DNA of 64,000 bases from Thermopolyspora sp044507605 (GTDB taxonomy: Bacteria; Actinomycetota; Actinomycetes; Streptosporangiales; Streptosporangiaceae). Every line of letters begins with the position of its first letter. Position 1 is the stretch's first letter. The position numbers and the translations under genes were made by a program. Below, one piece after another: positions 32,640 to 39,746 of the stretch. The stretch lies in NCBI GenBank assembly GCA_044507605.1, contig JBIQJI010000023.1:1-64000 (forward strand). Reading direction: 5' to 3'. Under the pieces are notes generated by a model. It made no database searches and was not told the origin of the DNA. It was given only the letters and a program-made list of their open reading frames with translations.

Positions 32640-33428
32640 CTAGAGGCGGCGGCCCACCCCGCCGGCGATCTTCAGCCGGGTTGCCGGCGCCTCGATGTCG
32701 GGGCGCCAGCGCTCCACGTCGGTGAGGCCGGGAGGGAGCAGCTCGAAGCCGTCGAAGAACTCACCGATGCGCTCCCGGCTCCGGAAGTAGGTCTCCACCG
32801 GGGTGCCCTGGGCGACCGCGTTCAGCTCCGCCACCCCGGCGGGGTCGCTGTCGGCGGCGAACTGCGACAGGATCAGGTGGCTTCCCGGCACCATGCGGTC
32901 CCGGAACGCCGCCACGATGCCCGCCGGATCGGACTCGTCGGGCACCAGGTGCAGCACCGCGGCCAGCACGACCACGACCGGCTCGGTGAAGTCGATCAGC
33001 CGCCGCACCTCGGGGTGGTCGAGGATGTCGCCGGGCCGCCTGATGTCGGCCTGCACGGCCGCGACGTACTCGTCGTCGGCGAGCAGGGCGCTGTTGTGCA
33101 CCATGACGACAGGGTCGACGTCCACGTAGATCACTCGCGCGGCCGGGTCGGCCTCCTGCGCCACCTCGTGCACGCTCGGCGAGGTGGGGAACCCCGTGCC
33201 GAGGTCGATGAACTGGCGCATCCCGGCCCCGGCCAGCAGCCGCACCGCCCTGATGACGAACGCCCGGTTGTTGCGGGCGAGCCTGCGCTGGTCGGGCGCC
33301 ACGGCGAGCACCCTCTCGGCGGCCTCCCGGTCGATCGCGAAGTTGTCCTTGCCGCCGAGCAGGTAATCGTAGATGCGGGCCGCGCTCGGCTTGTCCGAAC
33401 CCACGCGCACCTCGCCGCCGTCGACCAT
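32640..33428 (-). CDS. SAM-dependent methyltransferase, DUF574 family (second copy)
   Basis: A 262-aa member of the same family as 13801-14616 but clearly diverged. The N-terminus has SAARIYDYLLGGKDNFAIDR; the SAM loop is FIDLGTGFPTSPSVHE, followed by VIYVDVDPVVMVH. The ending (FELLPPGLTDVERWRP) is conserved. GGGAG lies 4-5 bp before ATG 33428; a longer frame upstream lacks a better start. It is a single gene convergent to the TenA-type gene with 188 bp of unfeatured sequence between them. The substrate is unknown. Confidence 0.9.
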   Translation of the reverse strand: MVDGGEVRVGSDKPSAARIYDYLLGGKDNFAIDREAAERVLAVAPDQRRLARNNRAFVIRAVRLLAGAGMRQFIDLGTGFPTSPSVHEVAQEADPAARVIYVDVDPVVMVHNSALLADDEYVAAVQADIRRPGDILDHPEVRRLIDFTEPVVVVLAAVLHLVPDESDPAGIVAAFRDRMVPGSHLILSQFAADSDPAGVAELNAVAQGTPVETYFRSRERIGEFFDGFELLPPGLTDVERWRPDIEAPATRLKIAGGVGRRL

Positions 33429-33621
33429 GACACTCCCGGGGCCGTTGTGCCGCCTTTGATCTTCTTTTGCCAAAAGTTTACGTTTAGCCAAGTGCACCGC
33501 CGCAGCCGCACACGGCCCCGGCGGGGCGGGCGCACAGGAGAGCGACGGTAGGGCTGGCCCCACCCCCAAGAGGGGTGCCTCGCCCATACCGCCGGACCGG
33601 CGCCGTTTCTAGCGTTGTGTC

Positions 33622-34323
33622 ATGGCCCCGATCAGCCCGGCCGGACCGGCGTACGGCTCCGCGACGACCACCCCGTGGGACAGGATCACCCGCCCCTGGG
33701 AGTCTCGCGGCTGGCGGCGCGCCTTCCATCTGGTCACAGGGCTGCCGATCGCGCTGCTGGCCGTGACGGCGACCGCCGGGCCGGTCGTGCTCGCCGTCGC
33801 GTTCGCCGGCACGGTGCTCGCGCCGTTGCTCGTGCTCCTCGTGCCGCTCGTGCCGCTGCTGGCGGTGCCCGCGCTGACCTGGTGTCAGCGGGCCCGGTTC
33901 GCCGCCCTGCTCGGCGTCGAGATCCCCGCCGCGCCCGGCCCGCCCGGCCACCACCCGGTCACCTGGCTCTACCGCCGGGCGCGGGCCGCGAGCACCTGGA
34001 GACAGCTCGGCTACCACCTGCTCTCGCCGCTGATCAGCGGGCTCGGCTGCCTCGCCGTGGCGGCCGCCTGGTCGGGCGGCCTGGTGCTGGCCTTGGTGGC
34101 CGTACGGGCCTGGGGCGCCCTCGGCGCCCTGCCGGCCACCGCCCCGGCCGTCGCCGCGGTCGCGCTGTTCGCCACCGGCCTGTGGCTCGCGGCGAAGGGC
34201 GCCCGCCTCGATCTGGCCGCGGCCGAGGCCCTGCTCGCCCCGGGCCCGTGCCCGTCGTGCCGCCCGACACCGGACGACGGCCGCACCGCACGCGAGCGCG
34301 CCGCGCACGCCCTCGCGATCTAG
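33622..34323 (+). CDS. orphan membrane sensor-domain protein (PF13796-like)
   Basis: A 233-aa membrane protein that resembles the sensor domain normally found before histidine kinases in actinobacteria. RGWRRAFHLVTGLPIALLAVTATAGPVVLAV, then a long hydrophobic pair of helices (VLLVPLVPLLAVPALTWCQRARFAALLGV), then YRRARAASTWRQLGYHLLSPLISGLG and further helices. The chain stops with a hydrophilic tail holding CPSC and no kinase domain. The Shine-Dalgarno is poor. It may act with a separate kinase or act as a membrane modulator. Only the domain resemblance is supported. Confidence 0.7.
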   Translation: MAPISPAGPAYGSATTTPWDRITRPWESRGWRRAFHLVTGLPIALLAVTATAGPVVLAVAFAGTVLAPLLVLLVPLVPLLAVPALTWCQRARFAALLGVEIPAAPGPPGHHPVTWLYRRARAASTWRQLGYHLLSPLISGLGCLAVAAAWSGGLVLALVAVRAWGALGALPATAPAVAAVALFATGLWLAAKGARLDLAAAEALLAPGPCPSCRPTPDDGRTARERAAHALAI

Positions 34324-34395
34324 GCTCTCGCGACCCGGAGGCGGCGCACCTCCTTAACGTTCTTCGGCGGGCGGGAGACCCGGCAGACTGGGAGC

Positions 34396-34917
34396 ATGGG
34401 CGATGAAGGGGTCAGGCGGGTTCTCGGGCTGCTCTACCAACACGACACGTTGTCGGTGCTGGCCGCTCTGGTGCTGGACAGGCCGGTCGACGAGTCCGGT
34501 CTCGACCGCGACGGGGTGCGGCGGGCGCTCGACCGGCTGGAGCGGGGCGGGCTGGTCGTCCGCGACGATGACGGCGGCTGGGCGGTGCGCAGGGAGCGGT
34601 TCAGGGAGCTGCTGCACGAGATGGCGCCCCCGCCGCCGGCCGAGCCGGCGACGCCCGAAGATCAGGTGCTTCGGGCGTTCCTCGTGAACGGGCGGCTGCG
34701 GGCGATCCCGACCCGGCGCGACAAGCGCCTGATCGTGCTCGACCACATCGCGCAGCGGTTCGAGCCGGGCGTCAGGTACGCCGAGAAGGACGTGAACGTC
34801 GTCTTGAGCGCCTTCCATGACGACTACGCCACCCTGCGCCGCTGCCTGATCGACGAGGGCCTGCTCAGCAGAGAGGACAACGTGTACTGGCGAACCGGCG
34901 GCCGGGTCGACGTCTGA
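34396..34917 (+). CDS. DUF2087 protein with N-terminal winged HTH
   Basis: A 173-aa probable regulator. The N-terminal 75 residues look like a winged helix (LLYQHDTLSVLAALVLDRPV, RDGVRRALDRLERGGLVVRDDDGGWAV). After an AP-rich linker comes a DUF2087 domain (LRAFLVNGRLRAIPTRRDKRLIVLDHIAQRFEPGVRYAEKDVNVVLSAFHDDYATLRRCLIDEGLLSRE read in parts). In known proteins DUF2087 is linked to transcription control. The ATG has GGGAG only 1-2 bp away, so the start is unsure. Monocistronic; it ends next to two small hairpins. Confidence 0.83.
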   Translation: MGDEGVRRVLGLLYQHDTLSVLAALVLDRPVDESGLDRDGVRRALDRLERGGLVVRDDDGGWAVRRERFRELLHEMAPPPPAEPATPEDQVLRAFLVNGRLRAIPTRRDKRLIVLDHIAQRFEPGVRYAEKDVNVVLSAFHDDYATLRRCLIDEGLLSREDNVYWRTGGRVDV

Positions 34918-34927
34918 CGCCGCCGGG

Positions 34928-34957
34928 CGGGTCACCACCCGGCCGGGTCACCACCCG
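34928..34957. terminator. tandem small hairpins between convergent genes
   Basis: CGGGTCACCACCCG occurs twice (34928-34941 and 34944-34957). Each copy folds as CGGGT-CACC-ACCCG. The second overlaps the stop codon of the minus-strand regulator. It is a likely bidirectional terminator. Confidence 0.5.
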
Positions 34958-35367
34958 AGGCCGGGCATGCCTCGCCCCTGGGGATCGTGGCGATCGGGCG
35001 GCGCCGCGGGCGGGCCGAGACGCGGGGTTTCGGCCTCGTGTGGCGGCCGCCCGGCCCGGGGCGTATCGCGGTCGGCGAACAGGGCGATCAGGCTTTCGAT
35101 ACGGAAGTTCGATTCGTTGGGGTGGCGGAAGCGCCGGTTGGGGTCGATGGTGTAGCGGTTGCGGCGGCCCACCCGGGCGCGGGTCAGGTAGCCTGCGGCC
35201 TCCAGGTCGGCGACGATGGCCTGTGCCGCGCGTTCGGTGATGCCCGACGTGAGCGCCACGTCACGTAACCGGATGTCGGGGTCTCGGGCGATCTCGAGAA
35301 GCACGCGGGCATGGTTGGTCAGGAAGGTCCACCTGCCGCCACGCCGCGTGTCGTCGGGTTGCTCCAT
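34948..35367 (-). CDS. winged-helix (MarR-like) transcriptional regulator
   Basis: A 139-aa protein with one winged HTH: TFLTNHARVLLEIARDPDIRLRDVALTSGITERAAQAIVADLEAAGYLTRARVGRRNRYTID (read in parts) spans about residues 15-80. It is followed by a short helix (SNFRIESLIALF) and a proline-rich, probably disordered tail. GGTGA is 4 bp before ATG 35367. This single-wing type is common in actinobacteria and has no known ligand. It is divergent from the ArsR-CDF operon across 201 bp, which holds promoters for both. Confidence 0.8.
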   Translation of the reverse strand: MEQPDDTRRGGRWTFLTNHARVLLEIARDPDIRLRDVALTSGITERAAQAIVADLEAAGYLTRARVGRRNRYTIDPNRRFRHPNESNFRIESLIALFADRDTPRAGRPPHEAETPRLGPPAAPPDRHDPQGRGMPGLGW

Positions 35368-35530
35368 ATCGTCACCATACGATCGAAGATTCGCGTGTCG
35401 CCCCTCGTATTCCCGTGCCCCGACCATCTGACGATGCCGCCGGAATCGATGGTGCCTCCCGGAGGGAGATGGCCGGAGAATCTGCTCCGACCCGCGACCC
35501 GACATGCCATTTTGCCATGAGCGCCGATCC

Positions 35531-35583
35531 TTGACGCCCGCAGCGCCACACCGGCTACACTCTGATATATGAACAATGGTTCA
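35531..35583 (+). promoter_or_regulatory. promoter and ArsR-type operator for a leaderless mRNA
   Basis: TTGACG (35531-35536) and TACACT (35556-35561) are spaced 19 bp. Start of transcription would fall at about 35568-35569, which is the ATG itself, so the mRNA is probably leaderless. TGAACAATGGTTCA (35570-35583) is an inverted repeat of the kind bound by SmtB/CzrA-type repressors and overlaps the start codon. Confidence 0.65.
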
Positions 35584-35976
35584 AGCGTCGCACTGCCGCT
35601 GGACACGGACGCTTGCGCCACCCCCATGGTGGACGCCGAGCGGGTCCGGGCGGTGCGCGGTGCGCTGCCGCCACACGACACCGTGCAGGACCTCGCGCAG
35701 GTCTTCGGCCTGCTGGCCGACCCCGGCAGGCTGCGGCTCATGGCGGCCCTGCTGGAGGGCGGGGAGATGTGCGTGTGCGACCTGGCGGCCGCGACCGGCC
35801 AGAGCATGTCGGCGGCGTCGCACGCCCTGCGGCTGCTGCGCGTGCACCGCGTGGTCACGGTGCGGCGCGCCGGCCGCATGGCCTACTACCGGCTTGCCGA
35901 CTCACATGTGCGCATGCTGTTCGACCTGGCGATCGCGCACATCGGCCACGCCGAGACAGAGCGGCGGCATGACTGA
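35569..35976 (+). CDS. ArsR/SmtB-family metal sensor (zinc type)
   Basis: Metal-responsive repressor, 135 aa. The winged HTH covers 40-110 (DLAQVFGLLADPGRLRLMAALL, CDLAAATGQSMSAASHALRLL). The C-terminal helix holds D111-x-H113-x10-H124-x2-H127, exactly the alpha5 zinc site of CzrA/SmtB. C68 and C70 (MCVCDL) form an alpha3-type pair seen in other ArsR sensors, so two site types may coexist. It overlaps the CDF exporter gene by 8 bp. With metal bound it should leave the operator at its own start and allow export of Zn(II), or possibly Co(II) or Cd(II). Confidence 0.92.
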   Translation: MNNGSSVALPLDTDACATPMVDAERVRAVRGALPPHDTVQDLAQVFGLLADPGRLRLMAALLEGGEMCVCDLAAATGQSMSAASHALRLLRVHRVVTVRRAGRMAYYRLADSHVRMLFDLAIAHIGHAETERRHD

Positions 35977-37063
35977 CCGGCGGTGGCGCCGGGGCGAGCG
36001 CCGCGGCCGTGACCCGGGCCACGCGGACCCCCGGGGGCACGACCGGGAGCACGACCGGGGGCGGGGTCAGGGCCACGGTCATGGCCACGGCCACGGGCAC
36101 CGGCCGGGCGCCGACTTCGACGGCCGCTACCTGACCGGCGCGCTGGTGCTGATCGTGCTGTTCATGGTGGCCGAGGTGATCGCCGGCCTGGTCGCGGGGT
36201 CGCTGGCGCTGATCTCCGACGCCGGGCACATGCTCACCGACGTGATCGCCATCCTGTTCGCGCTGATCGCGATGCGCATCGCGGCCCGGCCGCCGCGCGG
36301 CGGCTTCACGTACGGGCTGAAACGGGCCGAGATCATCTCCGCGCAGATCAACGGCATCACGCTGCTGCTGCTCGCCCTGTCCTTCGTGTACGAGGGGATC
36401 CGCCGCCTGATCGAGCCGCCCGAGGTGGCCGGCCCGCTGGTGGTGTTCACCGGCCTGGCCGGCATCGCGGTCAACGTCGGCGCGACCTGGCTGCTCAGCC
36501 GGGCGAGCCGCACCAGCCTCAACGTGCGGGGCGCCTTCCAGCACATCCTCAACGACCTGTACGCCTTCATCGCCACGACCCTCGCCGGCGCGGTGATCTG
36601 GCTGAGCGGCTGGGCCCGGGCCGACGCCATCGCCGCCCTGGTGGTGGCCGCGCTGATGCTCAAGGGCGGCTGGGGCCTGGTGCGCGACTCCGGGCGGGTG
36701 TTCATGGAGGCGGCCCCGGCGGAGCTGAACCCCGCCGACATCGGCCACCGCACGGCCGCGCTCGATCACGTGGTGGAGGTCCACGACCTGCACATCTGGG
36801 AGGTCACGTCGGGCTATCCGGCGATGTCGGCCCACATCCTGGTCGAGCCGGGGGCCGACTGTCACGCCGTACGGCTGGCCGCCGAGGCGGTGCTGCACGA
36901 GGAGTACGGCATCGAGCACACCACCCTGCAGGTCGATCATGCCGCCCCGAGGCTGCTGTCGATCGATACCCGCGACGGCGGTCACTGCGCCGACCCGCAC
37001 GGCCCGGCCCACCATCCGCCGGGGCACCCGGGCGGGGGCGCCGAAGGGCCCGACCGCGGCTGA
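35969..37063 (+). CDS. cation diffusion facilitator (zinc efflux)
   Basis: CDF-family metal/proton antiporter, 364 aa with six membrane helices. The N-terminus is histidine-rich (GHGHGHGHGHRPG, about 35-45) and likely gathers metal. The transport site is seen as SDAGHMLTD (D82, H85, D89) in helix 2 and HILNDLYAF in helix 5; the HxxxD pairs argue for zinc. The C-terminal cytoplasmic domain has VVEVHDLHIWEVTSGYPAMSAHI. A second His-rich tail (HGPAHHPPGHPGGG) ends the protein. It is co-transcribed with, and overlaps, the sensor gene; expression is probably metal-induced. Confidence 0.94.
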   Translation: MTDRRWRRGERRGRDPGHADPRGHDREHDRGRGQGHGHGHGHGHRPGADFDGRYLTGALVLIVLFMVAEVIAGLVAGSLALISDAGHMLTDVIAILFALIAMRIAARPPRGGFTYGLKRAEIISAQINGITLLLLALSFVYEGIRRLIEPPEVAGPLVVFTGLAGIAVNVGATWLLSRASRTSLNVRGAFQHILNDLYAFIATTLAGAVIWLSGWARADAIAALVVAALMLKGGWGLVRDSGRVFMEAAPAELNPADIGHRTAALDHVVEVHDLHIWEVTSGYPAMSAHILVEPGADCHAVRLAAEAVLHEEYGIEHTTLQVDHAAPRLLSIDTRDGGHCADPHGPAHHPPGHPGGGAEGPDRG

Positions 37064-37117
37064 CCGGAACCGCTGACCGGGCCGGGCCCGGAGCCGGCCC
37101 GGGGGCCGCGCCGGGGA

Positions 37118-38128
37118 TCAGGTCGGCGGGCCGGGGTATCCGGCGAAGGTCCCGGGCGAGTGCGGCAGGTCGAAGTACACGGCCGTCCGCTCGACGGGAC
37201 GGCCGCAGGCGGTGCAGCGCAGCACCGGCACGAGGCGTTTCCCGCAGACCTTGTGCCGGATCGTCAGGTCGGTGCCGGTGGGCCCCCGGTACCACCGCTG
37301 CGCCCAGGTGACGAGGAACGCGAAGACGGGGAAGAACGCCCTTCCCTTGTCGGTGAGCCGGTAGTGGCGGCGCCCGTGGACGCCGTCGGTCTGGACGAGC
37401 ACGCCGAGGTCGACGAAGCGCCGCAGCCGGTCGCTGAGCACCGAGGGGGCGATGCCGAGCTCGGCCTGGAAGTCGGCGAAGCGGCGCAGGCCGAGGAACG
37501 CCGCGGTCAGCACGACGGTGCTCCACCGGTCGCCGAGGATCTCCATCGTCTCGGGCAGGTACGACAGCGGGTCGGTGGGCATCCGGTCGCGCACCGTGCG
37601 CCGGTGGTGCCGGGCGACCGCGACCTGCGCGAACGTGGACCGTTCCCCTCTGGTCGTCTGCGCGTCGCGCGGGGTGACGAACGCGGTGTCGCAGGCGCCG
37701 CAGCCGAGCACCACGTCCATGCGGGCGCCGCATTCGCGGTGGATCAGGTCGGGTAACGGCTCGGGGCGGCTCACCCAGGTGCGTTCCCAGGACCAGATGG
37801 CCACGAGCAGTGACCAGAGCTCGACCGCGCGCCTGGTCAGCCGGTACTCGTATCTGAGCCGGCCGGCCCGGTACTCCGCCGGCGACAGCAGGTCACCGGC
37901 CACCATTTCCTTCAGCCTGGCGGCCAGCACCGACTCGGACATGCCCAGGTCGTCGCGCCAGGCCCCGAAGCGGCGGAGGTGCCGGACGAACGCCCGCTGC
38001 AGGATCAGCAGGGTCCACTGGTCCCCGATCGCCAGCAGAGCCTGGCCGACGGCGCTCGCCGGCCCGGGCTCGGTCTCCGCTTCCAAGATGTACCTCCGGT
38101 AGCCCCGTTCGTAAATCCTCCGCGCCAT
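37118..38128 (-). CDS. tandem HxlR-type regulator with two zinc ribbons
   Basis: A single chain of about 336 aa built from two HxlR/MarR-like winged HTH modules. Module 1: GQALLAIGDQWTLLILQRAFVRHLRRFGAWRDDLGMSESVLAARL (read in parts). Module 2: MEILGDRWSTVVLTAAFLGLRRFADFQAELGIAPSVLSDRL (in parts). Each is followed by a Cys motif: ECGARMDVVLGCGACD and VCGKRLVPVLRCTACG, likely zinc ribbons. One chain could bind DNA like a usual HxlR dimer. The start is unsure: ATG 38128 has no ribosome site, whereas TTG 38086 has GGAGG 6 bp upstream. The target is unknown; it is monocistronic. Confidence 0.87.
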   Translation of the reverse strand: MARRIYERGYRRYILEAETEPGPASAVGQALLAIGDQWTLLILQRAFVRHLRRFGAWRDDLGMSESVLAARLKEMVAGDLLSPAEYRAGRLRYEYRLTRRAVELWSLLVAIWSWERTWVSRPEPLPDLIHRECGARMDVVLGCGACDTAFVTPRDAQTTRGERSTFAQVAVARHHRRTVRDRMPTDPLSYLPETMEILGDRWSTVVLTAAFLGLRRFADFQAELGIAPSVLSDRLRRFVDLGVLVQTDGVHGRRHYRLTDKGRAFFPVFAFLVTWAQRWYRGPTGTDLTIRHKVCGKRLVPVLRCTACGRPVERTAVYFDLPHSPGTFAGYPGPPT

Positions 38129-38663
38129 GATAAATGGTCGGGATTTGCCCCTGTTTATCGCGGCTTGACTACCCGGACAGTCGAAAAAGCGGTTACTTAT
38201 GTAAATTTCATCGCGCTGGTCAGGCCAGCGAATCCGGCTTCTGCGCGGCTTGGCCCGAACGTCGTCGCCGGGTATGTGGCCGGCGTTTCCACGAAAGGCC
38301 GTGCGGTCTCCGGATCCCCCTCGGGGCGGCCTCGCGAGAGGCCGGGCGACTTTTCCGGAGGGTGGCAGAAAAGACCACCCGTCACCCTCCACCACCGGAC
38401 GGACACGCTCAGCCACGACCCCGGGCCGCCTCCGATGATCGCCGGGGTGCCCCCGGGGCCCGGCCTTACCCCATACCCCCATGCGGCAAGGCGTTTCACC
38501 GCGCGTGGGAGCCCTCTCATCGACTTCGATCGGCGAAGTCTCGCGCGAGCCCCACGATCCGTGTCATCATTCGAGCACCAGTCCTGTATCCGCCAAAGAT
38601 TTAGGACAAAGTGGGCATCTGGCGTGAAACCTACGGAATTATTTCATCCAGGGGAAACATCTG
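38129..38663. other. long leader/intergenic region with competing hairpins
   Basis: About 530 bp with no supported gene. Around 38328-38343 GGCCTC-GCGA-GAGGCC folds with a GNRA-type loop. GGAGGGTG (38357-38364) can pair with CACCCTCC (38383-38390), while the overlapping GGGTGG (38360-38365) can pair with CCACCC (38375-38380), so two structures exclude each other. No known riboswitch consensus was recognised. A/T content rises towards the LacI promoter. Confidence 0.45.
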
Positions 38664-38706
38664 TTGACACTCTTGAAACAGTGCTAGCCTGTTGGGAGCG
38701 CTCCCA
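38664..38706 (+). promoter_or_regulatory. promoter with CebR/CelR box
   Basis: TTGACA (38664-38669) is followed 15 bp later by TAGCCT (38685-38690). TGGGAGCGCTCCCA (38693-38706) is a perfect 14-bp palindrome at the expected transcription start. It is identical to the published CebR (Streptomyces) and CelR (Thermobifida) operator of cellulose-utilisation genes. The LacI gene starts 39 bp downstream. Confidence 0.85.
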
Positions 38707-38744
38707 CAAGCCCAGGCCGCATTGGCACGCGCTGAGGAGAGTCC

Positions 38745-39746
38745 ATGGCCGACCTGCCCACCCTCGCACAAGTAGCAGCCGCAGCGGGCGTTTCTCCAGC
38801 AACCGCATCCCGCGTTCTGACCGGATCTGTAAGGGTCAGCACGTCCACGCGGCGGCAAGTCCACGACGCGATGTCCCAGCTAGGTTATGTCCGTCGGCGA
38901 GCGCCGCGCGGGGTTTCCTCCAGACGATCGGAGCGCATCGTCGCCGCGGTGATCTGTGACCAGACGCACCGGATGTTCTCCGAGCCGTTCTACGCCCGGC
39001 TGATCGCGGCGGCAGACGACGTCATGTCCAAGCACGGCACGCCCATGATGGTCATGACGGCGACCTCGGCGACGTCCACGATCGCGGCCCCGCCACTGGT
39101 CGCGGGCGCGGTCGACGGAGTCCTGCTCGTGGGGGCGCGGGCGAGGCATCCGCTGGCCGTCACCCTCGCCGCGTCGGGCGTCGTCGTGCGCAGCGTGGGG
39201 CGTCCGCCGGACGGCGTCGAGCTGCCGTTCATCGACATGGACAACCACGACGGGGGCCGGCAGGCCGCCGAGCACCTGCTGCTCGCCGGCCGCAGGAACA
39301 TCACCATGATCGCCGGGCCGCCCACGCTGCCCGCCGCCCGCGACCGCATCGACGGCTTCCGGCGCACCCTGTTCGACGCCGGCATGACCGACGTGCCGGT
39401 GGCGTATGGCGACTTCAGCCACGCCTCCGGGGTGCACGCCACCCAGTGGCTGCTGCAGCGTATGCCCGACCTGGACGCCGTGTTCGCCGCCTCCGACGTC
39501 ATGGCCGCCGCCGCCATCCAGGCGCTGCGCCGGGCCGGTCGCAAAGTCCCCGAGGACGTCGCGGTCGTCGGCTTCGACGACGCCCCCATCGCCCGCCACA
39601 CCAACCCGCCGCTGACCACCATCCGCCAGCCCGTCGAGGAGCTGGCGGCGCTCGCGGCACGGCTCCTGCTCATGAACCTGTCGTCCGGCGAGACCGGCGA
39701 GAACCCCATACTGCCCACGGAGCTGGTGGTCCGTGGATCTGCCTGA
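38745..39746 (+). CDS. LacI-family regulator under a CelR-type box
   Basis: A 333-aa LacI repressor. The HTH is at residues 4-27 (LPTLAQVAAAAGVSPATASRVLTGS), the hinge near YVRRRAPRGVSS, and the sugar-binding fold ends with VAVVGFDDAPIARHTNPPLTTIRQPV. GAGGAG gives a good ribosome site before ATG 38745. A perfect TGGGAGCGCTCCCA operator precedes it, so it, or a CelR homologue elsewhere, responds to cello-oligosaccharides (inference). Unusually it overlaps a Ser/Thr kinase gene by 14 bp instead of sitting beside sugar uptake genes. Its HTH differs from usual CebR sequences, so self-binding is not proven. Confidence 0.9.
   Translation: MADLPTLAQVAAAAGVSPATASRVLTGSVRVSTSTRRQVHDAMSQLGYVRRRAPRGVSSRRSERIVAAVICDQTHRMFSEPFYARLIAAADDVMSKHGTPMMVMTATSATSTIAAPPLVAGAVDGVLLVGARARHPLAVTLAASGVVVRSVGRPPDGVELPFIDMDNHDGGRQAAEHLLLAGRRNITMIAGPPTLPAARDRIDGFRRTLFDAGMTDVPVAYGDFSHASGVHATQWLLQRMPDLDAVFAASDVMAAAAIQALRRAGRKVPEDVAVVGFDDAPIARHTNPPLTTIRQPVEELAALAARLLLMNLSSGETGENPILPTELVVRGSA

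Noticed and set aside
38129..38744. Known riboswitch (cobalamin, SAM, ydaO) in the long leader
   Set aside because: None of the core consensus segments was recognisable; only generic hairpins are seen.
38134..38959. Plus-strand frames in the leader before the LacI gene
   Set aside because: No ribosome site, compositionally biased, and they run into the LacI gene in a wrong frame.
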